Shown here: piece by piece, positions 52,909 to 63,225 of the stretch | How the letters are laid out: each line of letters opens with the position of its first letter | How positions within the stretch are numbered: the first letter of the stretch is position 1 | From: Anodontia alba | Lineage: Eukaryota; Mollusca; Bivalvia; Lucinida; Lucinidae | Direction of reading: 5' to 3' | Length of the DNA stretch: 64,000 nucleotides | NCBI GenBank assembly: GCA_964016985.1 | Contig: OZ024823.1 | Span: forward strand, 30,421,216-30,485,215 | Made by a program: the position numbers and the translations under genes | Notes under the pieces: model-generated | What the model saw: only the letters and a program-made list of their open reading frames with translations | Told to the model about the DNA's origin: nothing | The model's database searches: none

Positions 52909-54404
52909 AGCTCACCTGAGCTATGCTCAGGATGAGCTATAGTGATCACTTTTCGTCTGTCCTCCGTCCTTGTGTCCGTCCGTTAACATTTTCAAACAAC
53001 TTCTCCTCTGAAGCCACTGAGCCAATTTGCTCAAATTTCATATGGCGCCGCCATAGGTTGAGGGAACGAAAGTTTGCTAAAATGGTCGCGGTCCATCGAC
53101 CAAGATGGCCACCATGCCCATATATGATAAAAACCTTTAAAAATCTTCTTCTCCAGAACTGAGGATGCCTTGGGGCTGAATCTTTGCACAAATCATTGGG
53201 GACGAGAGGTCTACCAAAGTTGCTAAAATAATTCTTGTACATTGACGTTTGACCTTTTTACAGCAAGGTCAAGTTTGCTTCCCAATGCATTTGTATGGGC
53301 ACCATACATTTGTATGGGAAAAATGTTGAGAATTTCAAACGACTTCTCCTCTGAAGCCTTTGGGCCAATGTTGCTCAAATTTTATGTGGAGCCTCCTTAG
53401 GTTGGGGGAACAAAAGATTGCTAGAATGGTCGCGATCCATTGACCAAGATGGCTGCCATGCCCATATATGGTAAAAACCTTTAAAAATCTTCTTCTCCAG
53501 AACCGAGGACACCTTTGGGCTGAATCTTTGCACAAATCATCAGGGACGAGAGGTCTACCAAAGTTGCTAAAATAATTGTTGTACATTGACGTTTGATTTT
53601 TTTTACAGTGAGGTCAAGTTTACTTCCCTATGCATTTGTATGGGCACCATATATTTGTATGGGAAAAATGTTGAGAATTTCAAACGACTTCTCCTCTGAA
53701 GCCTCTGGGTCAGTGTTGCTCAAATTTTATGTGGAGCTTCCTTAGGTTGGGGGAAAGAAAGTTTGCTAAAATGGTCGTGGTCCATTGACCAAGATTGACC
53801 ATTGACCATTGCCATGCCCATATATGGTAAAAGCCTTTAAAAATCTTCTCCAGAACAGAGGATGCCTTTGGGCTGAATCTTTGCACAAATCATCAGGGAC
53901 GGGAGGTCTATCAAAGTTGCTAAAATGATGGTCGTACATTGACAGTTGACCTTTTTACAGCGAGGTCAAGTTTGCTTCCATATGCATTTGTATGGGCCCC
54001 ATACATTTGTATGGAAAAAATGTTGATATTTTCAAATGACTTCTCCTCTTAAGCCTCCAATGTTGCTCAAATTTCATGTGGAGCTAGCTCCTTGGGGCAG
54101 GAGAACGAAAGATTACTAAATGGGTCATGATCCATTGACCAAGATGGCTGCCATGCCCATATATGGTAAAAACCTTTAAAAAGGTAGATGACCCAGTTAT
54201 TTTCTAAAAAAAAAATTGAATTTTTTTTTTACTTATGGCCCTTTGAAAATTTTCAGCATTTTAACCGTGTAAGCAAGATATCTCAAAAACTGTTTAAGCC
54301 ATTGCTTTGAAACTTGACAGGCTGATAGGGAATGATGAGTAAGGGACCTGATTAACTTATACCAGTTAACTCATGTGAGCGCTGTGGCCCATGGGCCTCT
54401 TGTT
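52909..54404. repeat. Satellite-bearing element, ~330-bp units
   Basis: Starts TTAGCTCACCTGAGC and ends near ACTCATGTGAGCGC then GGGCCTCTTGTT. About four units with CGACTTCTCCTCTGAAGCC, AAATTTCATATGG, CCCATATATGGTAAAAACC and TGAATCTTTGCACAAATCAT start near 52996, 53338, 53690 and 54038. The units match the ~335-bp units at 1-1015, so both elements carry the same satellite. Open frames inside are not genes. Confidence 0.9.
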
Positions 54405-54423
54405 TTATCTCTTCTCAACAATG

Positions 54424-54745
54424 AAGCAAGGGGAACCAGTTCTGAAAAGGGAGGCAATTTAATTGCAAAATATTTTCATTCCTTCAAGGATTTCCTTTTT
54501 TTTTTAAACCAGTGCGTACGAATTCTCCCAAAGATTTTTCCACCATTTGCCAGTGAAGCCAAGCTTTGTAGGCAGGAAGTTGCTCTTTCATATCTGAAAA
54601 TTTATTAAATTGGGAGTTGCTCTTAAAAGAAAGATATTGCAACCAGAGGGAGCAAATTCTTCTCTTTAAGAGAAGCATCCCCCCCACCCCCACCCCACAG
54701 ACACACACCTTACCCACCAAAGGAAAAAGAAGGGAAATGATTATA
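54424..54745. mobile_element. Rearranged 'AAGAATTTGCTCC' MITE
   Basis: AAAAGGGAGGCAATTTAATT, GGAGTTGCTCTTAAAAGAAA and GGGAGCAAATTCTTCTCTTT. A C-rich tract follows at 54670-54705. Confidence 0.55.
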
Positions 54746-54944
54746 TGTCCTATCTCCTTTGAAAAGCATCAGTTCCCTTGACAATTTACAACATTCAAAT
54801 GTTTACATTATTTTTATCAACCATAATCAGTTTCTATGCTTCATTCTGGCAAATACAGAATGCCTGTATAATTACTGCATTACAGCTCAAGGTAAGATGT
54901 TTCTTTTTGTTTTTCATCTAAAGTGTTGATGCTTTTCTTACATC

Positions 54945-55045
54945 TCCATAAAAATATACATAGTGGCACTTCTAGTGAGCACCCGCATTTTATAGCAAGG
55001 TGCTTCTAATGAGTACCTACAAATAAGTATTCATGTAAACTAGGA
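54945..55045. mobile_element. Degenerate 'TACTCATTAGAA' MITE
   Basis: TTACATCTCCATAAAAATAT, GCACTTCTAGTGAGCACCCG and AGGTGCTTCTAATGAGTACC. Confidence 0.6.
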
Positions 55046-55145
55046 AATTATATTGTTACGGCCTAACACTCCTACCTTTGATAATCTGCCTTGACAGATT
55101 CTGCATAGCTTGTAGGTATATATGCACTAACTGCGTCAGGGGGTC

Positions 55146-55225
55146 GACTCTTTGGCTAAGTGGTTAGAGCATATGATTTTTATCCGGGCAAAACGGGTTC
55201 GAATCCCATTATGGGTTGTTTTTTT
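55146..55225 (+). mobile_element. tRNA-like head of a SINE
   Basis: A-box-like TTGGCTAAGTGG and B box GGTTCGAATCCC lie at tRNA-like spacing. No intact acceptor stem was found, so it is called a SINE head and not a tRNA gene. Confidence 0.6.
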
Positions 55226-55419
55226 TTTCAGCTATGCATTCCTTTGTTACGACTTTCAAGTCTTAAGAATATACCTGGATATCCCTCTATCTACAGGTAT
55301 GTCTGGATGCTATTGCAGATGTAGACCCTCACTTTTTGCATATGCACTAAGATTGTTTTATATGGCACAGCTGACTTGTATGAGCGAGGAGTATTTGATG
55401 ATAATTCTAGTATAATTTT

Positions 55420-55530
55420 TCTGATTTCTCCATAAAAAAACATGTTGTGGGTACCCATTAGAAGTGCCTCAGTGAGGCACTTCTAATGAGTACCCACAAC
55501 ATACGTTTTTATGGAGAACACAAATAATCC
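55420..55530. mobile_element. Palindromic MITE, 'GGGTACTCATTAGAAGTGCC' family, near-perfect
   Basis: TTTCTCCATAAAAAAACATG / CATACGTTTTTATGGAGAAC and GGGTACCCATTAGAAGTGCC / GGCACTTCTAATGAGTACCC. Confidence 0.85.
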
Positions 55531-55764
55531 CAGAATTATCAAATACTCCTCCTAAACAAGTCCTCTGAATATGCTGTTTTGTATGTATGGAATTGTATGT
55601 TTAAGTGCAAATAAAGATACATTTATATGTATTTTGATGTGTGTATAAAAAGTGTTGGCAAAATAAAAACTTCATGGTAAAAACCAATAAAACAAAACAG
55701 TTCTGATCGTTGACTTCTTTTAATTTCAGTCTTTAACAGTCAATATTTTTAACATAAACAATAA

Positions 55765-55975
55765 TTTACATCACTCTCTGGCCTAATTCAGTAGATGACA
55801 AATTGGCGACATTTTTTTTTATTTTTCCCAGAAGACAGAATTTTACGTTTTATGTAAATTGTCTCCAACTGAGATAATCTGCATAAAATGTCAAATCCTG
55901 TTATCATGGAAAAAAAAAAAAGAACTTTTGATAGTTCGTCTGCTGAAAGTTCTACCCAGAGTGCTAAGCATTAAT
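55765..55975. mobile_element. 'GCAGATGACAAA' MITE
   Basis: TCACTCTCTGGCCTAATTCA start and TTCTACCCAGAGTGCTAAGC end, around AATTGTCTCCAACTGAGATA. Confidence 0.72.
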
Positions 55976-56204
55976 GAAAGATCTAACCATTTCTAGTTAC
56001 TGAAACAAGTAATTAAAACCATTGCTGAAAGCTCTGGATTGTAACCTGAAGTAAGTGTAGTTATACTGCTAGAAAGTCCACAATCTTTTCAATCATTTAT
56101 CTTTAACTCTTGAACTTTTTAGACCGTTTTTAATTTTGTTTTCCAGGTAAACCTGGCATGTAGCTTTACTACTAGGCAAGATTTTTTTATCATAAAGGTG
56201 CTGG

Positions 56205-56435
56205 GTCGGCAACATTCTTTCATGGAGATTGATCATGAAGTATTTTCTACGGTCATTCTCTTCCATGGATTTAAGAAGGGCAGTTGTCAGTTTCTGGCGA
56301 AAGAATGTGCACATTTCTGGTTAATCGCTTAGAGGACTAAGCCTGCCTAGTAAAAGTGTGGTTAGGTAAACTGACTGTGCTCTACATGAACCCCAACTGG
56401 TTGACTGGGCCATAAAACCTCAATATAAACACAAA
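56205..56435 (+). mobile_element. SINE, GCCGGCCTCGG family, 5'-truncated
   Basis: Starts GGTCGGCAACATTCTTTCAT, then AAGAAGGGCAGTTGTCAGTT, and the tail GTTAGGTAAACTGACTGTGC. The tRNA-like head is missing. Confidence 0.82.
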
Positions 56436-56867
56436 CAGATCATACAGGTATTGTCATAGAACTACTGGATAAAGTCAGTTTTTGGGTTATGTCAGGGAAT
56501 AAAATTTTGAATATGACTTATATAGTAAGCTTCAACAATTGGACAAGATGTGTAAAGTAGACGTGTAAAGTTTCAAAAACCTCAGCCCTGAGCTGTAAAA
56601 GTTGCACACACATGGTACCCACTATCTACAGACTATGATAGTATTAGAGCACAAAAAATGACTTCAGTTCAAAAATGTGGAAAGAAGGAAAAAAAATATC
56701 TGGATTATTCCAAAAGAACATGCACATCTTCAGACTATGACAAAAGCACCTGTTAAGATTCAAACAGACTGGCCTTGAACTACAAGAGGAGTTGCGCACA
56801 CAATGTACCCACTTTCTTTTCACTTTGATAGTATCAGAGCACAAAAAAGAGATGTCGCAGCACAGCG

Positions 56868-58366
56868 TAGCTCACCTGAATCGCTCTTTGCCTCTAAAAA
56901 CCTTAACCAAAAACTTGATCAATTTTTTTTCTCTATGCCCATGACCTTCACCTACATTTATTCTGAAAACAAATTTTAAGTCATACTGATCCATAATATG
57001 AAATATGATGTTTATACACCAAATATTCAAGATATAAGGTAAACAATGGATCGTAAAATATAGGTCACTGTGACATACCTTTTTTTTTTTTTTTTTTTTT
57101 TTTTTTTGGTCAAATTTCAGGTGATACCAAAGGATAATCTGATGTTTACACATGAAATATCCTTCAAGATATATGGCAAAGCTATAAAGACTGAACTATA
57201 GGTCCCTGTGATCTGCACTGATTTTTAGGTCGAATGCTGTGTGATGCTGAAGGATAATGTCAAAGTATGGTATTTATGCACAAAATATTTTTCAAGATAT
57301 AAGGCAAAATCATGGGACTGTGAAATATAGGTCACTGTGACCTATATTTTCAGAGCAAACTAAGTCCTACTGACTCATAATCAGAAAGTACCATATGGTG
57401 TTTATACTTGAAATACCCAAGATAAAAGGCAAAAATCACTTGACCATGAAATATAGGTCACTGTGACCTACTTTGTTTTTAGGTCAAACTTTGGGTTATA
57501 CTGACACATATCAGAAAGCATCATCAAGTTCTCCTTAAGATATAAGACCAAATCACTGGAGGAAGGAATGAAGGTCACACTGATCTACATTCATTTTGAG
57601 GTCAACTTCAGGTCACAGGTCATACTGACTCATAATTCCTAAGTATAATGTTTTTACCCCGAATGCTCTTCAAGATATATGGCAAAAATCACTGGACCAT
57701 GAAATGTAGGTCAGTGTGACCTATATTTATTTTTTAGGTCTACCTTCAGGTCAAACTGACTTATAATCCATAAATATAATGCTTATACATTAAATACTCT
57801 TAAGATACAGGGCAAAGTTACTGGACTGAAGTATAGGTCACTATGGCCTACATTTATTTTGAGGTCACTTCGGGTCATACTTACTCATCATCGGAAAGTA
57901 TGGTCTTTATACATGAAATCCTCTTCAAGATATAAAGCTAAATCATTTGACCATGAAAATTCAAGATATAAGGCAAAATCACTGGACCATGAAAAATAGG
58001 TCATGCTGGCTTTTTCCTCATGACCTACTAGTCAATGTCACAAGGCTGACTGATGTCTGACCAAGTATCTGTCTAAGTTGTTTTCATAACAGATTAGTAG
58101 CAAAAAACCTTACAGGTGTCCTAGATTTTGACTTTTATGAGAAGCATTTAGTAAGAGGAGTTGCACAATTAAGCTACCTACTGTCTGGAACCATATATTA
58201 TGGAATCGTGGAAAGCCCAATACTTTGTCCCCTTGCTTTTCTTCAAAAAGTCGGTGGACAAAAACTGACCCAGTGGCTTCTGAATGGAAGTCATTTAAAG
58301 TACTGGACAATGGCACTGAATGATGGACAAAATCAGATATCAATAAGCCTTTGGCTCAGGTGAGCT
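56868..58366. repeat. Satellite-bearing element, ~130-bp units
   Basis: Left TAGCTCACCTGAATCGCTC, right TTTGGCTCAGGTGAGCTAA. Between them at least seven diverged units of about 110-150 bp contain TATAGGTCACTGTGACCTA, CAAGATATAAGGCAAAATCA and CATACTGA(C/T)TCATAATC. It shares ends with the 11988 and 52909 elements but has an unrelated satellite. A 27-base T tract is at 57081-57107. Confidence 0.82.
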
Positions 58367-58475
58367 AACGACTAAGGTTAAAACACAAGATGATGTAAAA
58401 TTATCAGATTATACTCTCAAAATAGCATGCACATCTTACAACCAAGAAAAAATATCTCAGTCACAAGCATATCTT

Positions 58476-58721
58476 AAAGGGAAGTGATATGTTTTCAAGG
58501 GAGGTAACTCAAAAGCATTTTTGCCTTCCTTCTGAAAAGGGATCTGCTCTATAAGGAAAGTACTTGCTCCTATTATTGGCTCCCGAGAGGAGCAAGGTCT
58601 TTCCTATTAGAGTAGACTCCCATTTCAGGAGATTAACATGCAGAAAAGTAACCATAAAGTCACAAAATTTCATAATCTGTTGGAAAAATTTAAGAAAAAT
58701 TGGCAAGTATATGCAATCCTC
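58476..58721. mobile_element. Palindromic MITE, 'AAGAATTTGCTCC' family
   Basis: AAAGGGAAGTGATATGTTTT start; core TACTTGCTCCTATTATTGGC / GAGCAAGGTCTTTCC; end AAGTATATGCAATCCTCTTA. Confidence 0.75.
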
Positions 58722-58934
58722 TTAACCCTTAAAGTGCCAATCACAACTGCAGCAGAAAACAATTTTACTTTTTATTTGTTTTCAGAAAATAGTCTTAACA
58801 TTTCATGTGAATCATCTGCTGAGCAGATGATTCACATGAAAGGTCAAGACTTATTTTCTGTGAAAACTAAATAGTAATAAATAAATAATTCAAAATGTCT
58901 GCTACAAATTTTTACATGGTGCTTTAAGGGTTAA
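58722..58934. mobile_element. 'AACCCTTAAAGTGCC' MITE, best copy
   Basis: TTAACCCTTAAAGTGCCAAT and TGGTGCTTTAAGGGTTAA ends. The centre TTCATGTGAATCATCTGCTG AGCAGATGATTCACATGAAA is a perfect palindrome with TTTTCAGAAAATAGTCTTAA / AAGACTTATTTTCTGTGAAA arms. Confidence 0.88.
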
Positions 58935-58969
58935 AACTATAAAATGCAAAAAGTTTTCATTTTATAGTC

Positions 58970-60267
58970 TTGCAAGAGAAGTATCTGGCTGCCAACAAGA
59001 AACTCTACATGGCTTTTGGAGAAGGCGTTTGATTGAGTACCTCGGAAGGTCATCTGGTGGGCTCTGAGAAAACTTGGTGTGGAGGAGTGGATTGTGCGAC
59101 TGCTGCAGGGGATGTATGCAAATGCGTGGGGCCGTGTCCATGTTGGTGAGGGGTACAGTGAAGAGTTTGAAGTGAAGGTTGGTGTTCACCAAGGATCAGT
59201 ACTCAGCCCACTGCTCGTCATCATTGTGCTTGAAGCCTTATCATGAGAGTTCCGCTCTGGACCTCTATGCTGATGACCATGTTATCATCGCTGAATCACT
59301 TGAGGAATGTGTCAGGAGGCTCTTGACTTGGAAAGAAGCAATGGAGAAGAAAGGACTAAGAGTAAATGCAGGAAAGACAAAGATCATGATCTGTGGTATG
59401 GGACTAGACCTGCAGAGTTCAGGCGAGTTTCCATGTGCTGTCTGTCGCTCTGGAGTGGGCAGCAACAGCGCTGTATTTTCTGCAATGTCTGCAAGCACTG
59501 GGTGCACAAGAAATGCAGTGGGCTCAAGCGCTTGACAAAAGACCCTGACTACAGATGTACACAGTGCCAGAGAATTACATGCCCCTTGGATGGCAGACCA
59601 CAGAAGGAAATCCAAGTCGGACCTGACAAGCTTGAGGTGGTAGCTTCCTTTTGCTACCTAGGAGATATGTTCTCAGCAGCAGGTGGCTATGAACTTTCAA
59701 CCACAACACATGTGAAAACTGCCTGGAAGAAGTTCAAGGATCTGCTACCAGTTCTCTCTTCTCTCTTTCAAAACAAATGGCAGTGTGTACAGCTCTTGTG
59801 TGCGGAGTGCAATGCTCCATGCCAGCGAGACCTGGCCATTGACAAAGCCAAACCTCCAGCGTCTGCAGTGAACTGACAGGGCAATGATCAGACAGATCTG
59901 CAATGTCAGGCCACAAGACATTGTCACCACCAGGTCCAATGAGCTACTTGTGCGGCTTGGCATTGAGGATCTGGATCTCATTCTGAAGGAGAGAAGACTC
60001 CGATGGTATGGACATGTGGAAGACTCCAATGGTGCAGTCAAGACAGCCTTTGACATACAGGCTGATGGAAAGCGTGGGCCTGGGAGGCTCAAGATGACAT
60101 GGAAGCAGCGGACAGAGAAGGATTGCAGAGAGTGGAAGCTCTCGGCTATCAACCCTCATGATAGACATACCTTGAGATCTGGTGTGAGATCTGCCATGCA
60201 TGCAGCAAGCCAGCTATCTGGAAGGGGGCCCACTGATGTGGATGTTGCCCCTGTACCTGCCCGTTAA
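58970..60267 (+). pseudogene. Decayed non-LTR retrotransposon reverse transcriptase, 3' part
   Basis: Pieces of a reverse-transcriptase ORF lie in shifting + frames. 58990-59060 resembles the 'KLYMAF...KAFD' region. 59130-59210 has GVHQGSVLSPLL-like text. 59262-59390 reads LYADDHVIIAESLEE, whose YADD is the catalytic motif, then KTKIM. 59430-59580 has a Cys/His-rich knuckle (CAVC, CNVCKHWVHKKCSG, CTQC). 59630-59760 has FCYLGDMFSAAGG, and 59884-60267 reads RLRWYGHVE to a terminal PVPAR stop. Frameshifts, an early in-frame stop and a deletion near 59770-59880 disable it. The pattern suits a LINE of the RTE/BovB-like kind; clade uncertain. No endonuclease domain is present, so it is 5'-truncated. 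Confidence 0.88.
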
Positions 60268-61015
60268 TCAGAAATCCGATTATGATACATGATGAGATAA
60301 AAAAATACATAGATATTTCAAGTAACATGCACATTTTAAAACAAAGTATAAAAAAAGATAAAAATAATTAGGTGATTATCTCAAAGTCTCATGCAGATCT
60401 CAAGAAAACACCTAAATGTGATAAAAATACTACTAAATAGACTAGAGCTGTTTTTTGACACAAAATCATATGTCTCCCCACCACATTAGTCCACAGTATA
60501 ACCCTGTAAATGTTAACTTATGAAGACGGATATTTGGACTTAACTGCCAAGGGCAGAACACCCTGCAGCTTAGTGCCAAGGGTAGAACACCCTGCAACAA
60601 AAAAAATATGTATGCTGCATACTACTATTCATCATGCAGATTATTTATATGATGCTTCATATTTCCATGAAGTTTCATGTAAATCTATCTTCAGAAATAG
60701 TTCACATCACAAAGTTTGACGGACTAACCCACTGACTGATGTCATGATTCCTATATACCCCCTTAGATGATTATAATGAAACCAAAAGAACATCATCAGA
60801 TGATATTTAATAGACTAGCTTTATATTTAGGCGATTGAAGCTAACTGTATGTACTCTAAATATTGGGAGATTTAAAAAAAAAAACAAAAAAAAAAACTAT
60901 ACTATACTTGTTCTAAACTTTGAGCAACTCTTATTTTACTACTATTTGATGTGTCTAATAACTGCTAAATGAGTAGCAAACAGAGTACACCTTGATCCGA
61001 TGCCTCATGTGCAGC
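60268..61015. other. Nothing recognised except short A runs
   Basis: AT-rich, with A runs near 60868-60895. A local repeat GGGCAGAACACCCTGCA / GGGTAGAACACCCTGCA at 60554-60596 is two copies of ~30 bp. The region 60950-61025 resembles a remnant of the TACCCTAAGTATTGGGACA MITE. Confidence 0.5.
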
Positions 61016-61025
61016 ATCTCATCCT

Positions 61026-61257
61026 GGACCCAGTTGTTCTAAACTAACAATATCGTTAGTTAATGTGTATGCCACATTAAATATGGCATATACACTAATA
61101 TTTTTGCTGAAAAATTGTGAGTAGCTTTTGCATTTGCAAAAGCTACTCACATTTTTTCAGCAAAAATACCTGTAAATTAGATGTACTTACTAGAACAGTT
61201 AATATTTTGACCATTAACAAACTCGTTAAGCTAACGATGCTTTGAACAACCGGGCCC
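61026..61257. mobile_element. Fold-back MITE, GGGCCCAGTTGTTC family, copy 9 (divergent)
   Basis: GGACCCAGTTGTTCTAAACT to TTTGAACAACCGGGCCC. Shares AATATGGCATATACACTAAT and ACCTGTAAATTAGATGTACT with the 21472 copy, defining a subfamily. Confidence 0.88.
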
Positions 61258-61439
61258 TGTTTGCTTAGACTTATCTGTCCAAATACTAGGAGCTAATAAG
61301 GTAGGTGTAATTACATGTTCTTATGTTAGACATAGCTCAATTGCAGTCATTTCTCCAATATTATCTTAAGTCATCTTATTAAACACTCTTTTGCATGTAC
61401 ATCCAACTTGAAATATGACTCACAAGCGAAGTTCTAGAT

Positions 61440-61580
61440 AAGAGGGAGTAACCACATAATATTTTTCTTATCTCTCCATGACAACATGTTCTAAGTACTT
61501 CTAAAGAGAACCCACAAAACCTGTTTTTATGGAGAAATAAGATAAATATCAGTACCTTTTGGTTGGAAAAAGTGCCTTAT
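61440..61580. mobile_element. Degenerate 'TACTCATTAGAA' MITE
   Basis: TTATCTCTCCATGACAACAT and CCTGTTTTTATGGAGAAATA arms with CTAAGTACTTCTAAAGAGAA between. The tip is lost. Confidence 0.6.
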
Positions 61581-61669
61581 CTGGAGTTATGCTCACAAAT
61601 GATGGGTACCATTTCAAAAACTGCCTTACGGAAGTACTAATTTCCATTCTGAAAAGTGATTGGTAAGTT

Positions 61670-62001
61670 TCAGGTGACATCAGCAACAGGAACTGCTCTA
61701 TTTAAGATTATTTCTATGTTTTCACCATCTCCTTGGTAACAGTCCAGAACCAGCAAGAATCTTTTGTTAGCGCAGTGACGACCAGAATCAATCACTGTCC
61801 TCAAATCTGATCCTGAGAATCTGTACTCTGCCTCGGACACAAGTGATGTGGGAGAAGTACTTGAACCAATGAGGAGGTCAAGAAACTGTGTGTTTGGCTG
61901 GAGATGGTGAGGACAAAGCAATATTGTCTGTAGAAGAATCCGAGTATTTAGTCCTATCCATGACACAGTGAAGTATGGCACTTGTCTAGTCTCCAGTGAA
62001 T
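61670..62001 (-). CDS. Possible terminal exon of an unidentified minus-strand gene
   Basis: On the minus strand a strong acceptor, CTGTTTTTAG, is followed by 109 open codons and TGA. They read SLETRQVPYFTVSWIGLNTR, then ILLQTILLCPHHLQPNTQFL, and near the end RFLLVLDCYQGDGENIEIIL. The segment is less AT-rich than its flanks and matches no repeat here, which supports real coding sequence. I do not recognise the family. The phase requires one base from the preceding exon; a donor-like site near 63277 would fit that frame as a Ser-rich run. It lies between two repeats, and no polyadenylation signal was confirmed. Confidence 0.5.
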
Positions 62002-62019
62002 CTAAAAACAGAAAAGTCA

Positions 62020-62263
62020 GGGCTCTGTTGTTCAAAGCGTCATTAGCTTAACGAGCTCGTTAAGGGTCATTTGTTAACTGTTTTAGTGGATTCAATACAC
62101 AATATTCTGATATTTTTTGCTGAAAAAAATGTGAGTAGCTTTTGCACTGCAAAAGCTACTCACATTTTTTCAGCAAAAAATTTCAGCATATTTGCGTATG
62201 ACTCGATGTAAATTTTAAGGAATCGTTAAATAACGACATCGTTAGCTTTGAACAACTAGGCCC
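62020..62263. mobile_element. Fold-back MITE, GGGCCCAGTTGTTC family, copy 10
   Basis: GGGCTCTGTTGTTCAAAGCG to TTTGAACAACTAGGCCC with TTTTGCTGAAAAAAATGTGA. It begins 19 bp upstream (minus strand) of the candidate exon's acceptor. Confidence 0.92.
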
Positions 62264-62279
62264 AGTTTTTCAGCCAAAA

Positions 62280-62400
62280 TAGTATTGATATGTTTCTTAT
62301 CACTCCATGAAAACATTCTGAAGGTACTGATTAAAAGCACCCCACAGACTGATAAGCTTCTAATGTGTACTCTCAATGTTCTTTCATGGAGATAATATAT
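62280..62400. mobile_element. Degenerate 'TACTCATTAGAA' MITE
   Basis: TTATCACTCCATGAAAACAT / ATGTTCTTTCATGGAGATAA arms; GGTACTGATTAAAAGCACCC and GCTTCTAATGTGTACTCTCA core. Confidence 0.65.
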
Positions 62401-62575
62401 TATGGATACTACAGTATATGTATACTGGATACTATATGTATTATGACCAAGAGCAGTCTAATCAAGGTCTACAACTTTCACTTTCAAAACCTTTAAACTC
62501 CATACATTATGTCTGTACTATGAGAAGCACAAATCCTGGTCAGACTAGATACGTCTCCAAGGAAAATAACTGACA

Positions 62576-62760
62576 TGAAAATACTGGCCTCCCTTTTCAA
62601 CTGGGGGATGCTCTTAATGGAAAGAATTTGCTCCCTCTTCTTTCGGTTAAGAGCATCCTTAATTTACTGATAATAGGGCAACAACTTCTTGTCTGCAAAA
62701 CTTGTCTGGTTTGCAAAATGCTGGCAAAATCTTTCAGGTTTATCCATTCCCTTAAAATGT
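62576..62760. mobile_element. 'AAGAATTTGCTCC' MITE
   Basis: CCTCCCTTTTCAACTGGGGG, GGAAAGAATTTGCTCCCTCT and TAAGAGCATCCTTAATTTAC. The end is GGTTTATCCATTCCCTTAAA. Confidence 0.65.
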
Positions 62761-62921
62761 GCAAAGACTGATTTGGGTCTGTGCTGTTTGCAGATGTCGT
62801 TGTACTACATGTATTTCCAAAAATGATCTTCTTATTGTAAATGTCAGGATGATTGAAATCATTTAGCACAAATTTATCACAGGAAGCTATTCAATTAAGG
62901 GAGTTGAGGCAGAAAATACAT

Positions 62922-62995
62922 CTGATTTATAAGCAACAAACAACGAGTATGTGAGAGAAGAAGTCAACTTACAGGATGACGATGATGAGGATCTG
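62922..62995 (+). repeat. 75-bp direct repeat, left copy, flanking a fold-back MITE
   Basis: CTGATTTATAAGCAACAAAC through TGACGATGATGAGGATCTGG. On the minus strand it contains CATCCT|GTAAGT, a donor-like site at 62973. The right copy is at 63225-63300. Confidence 0.92.
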
Positions 62996-63225
62996 GGCCC
63001 AGTTGTTCAAAGCATCGTTAGCTTAACGAGCTCGTTAAGGGTCATTTCGTTAACTGTTTTAGCGGATTCAATATACAATATTCAGATATTTTTTGCTGAA
63101 AAAATGTAATGCAAAAGCTACTCACATTTTTTCAGCAAAAAATTTCAGCATATTTGCATATCATTCGATATAAATTTTAACGAATTGTTAACTAACGACA
63201 TCATTAGCTTTGAACAACTGGGCCC
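62995..63225. mobile_element. Fold-back MITE, GGGCCCAGTTGTTC family, copy 11
   Basis: GGGCCCAGTTGTTCAAAGCA to TTTGAACAACTGGGCCC, with part of the left inner arm deleted (AAAAAATGTAATGCAAAAGC). It sits exactly between two 75-bp direct repeats. Confidence 0.93.

Noticed and set aside
55146..55225. Candidate tRNA gene
   Set aside because: A and B boxes are present but no complete acceptor stem; better explained as a SINE head.
59265..60201. Minus-strand open frames over the reverse transcriptase
   Set aside because: Antisense shadows of the decayed + strand retrotransposon ORF.
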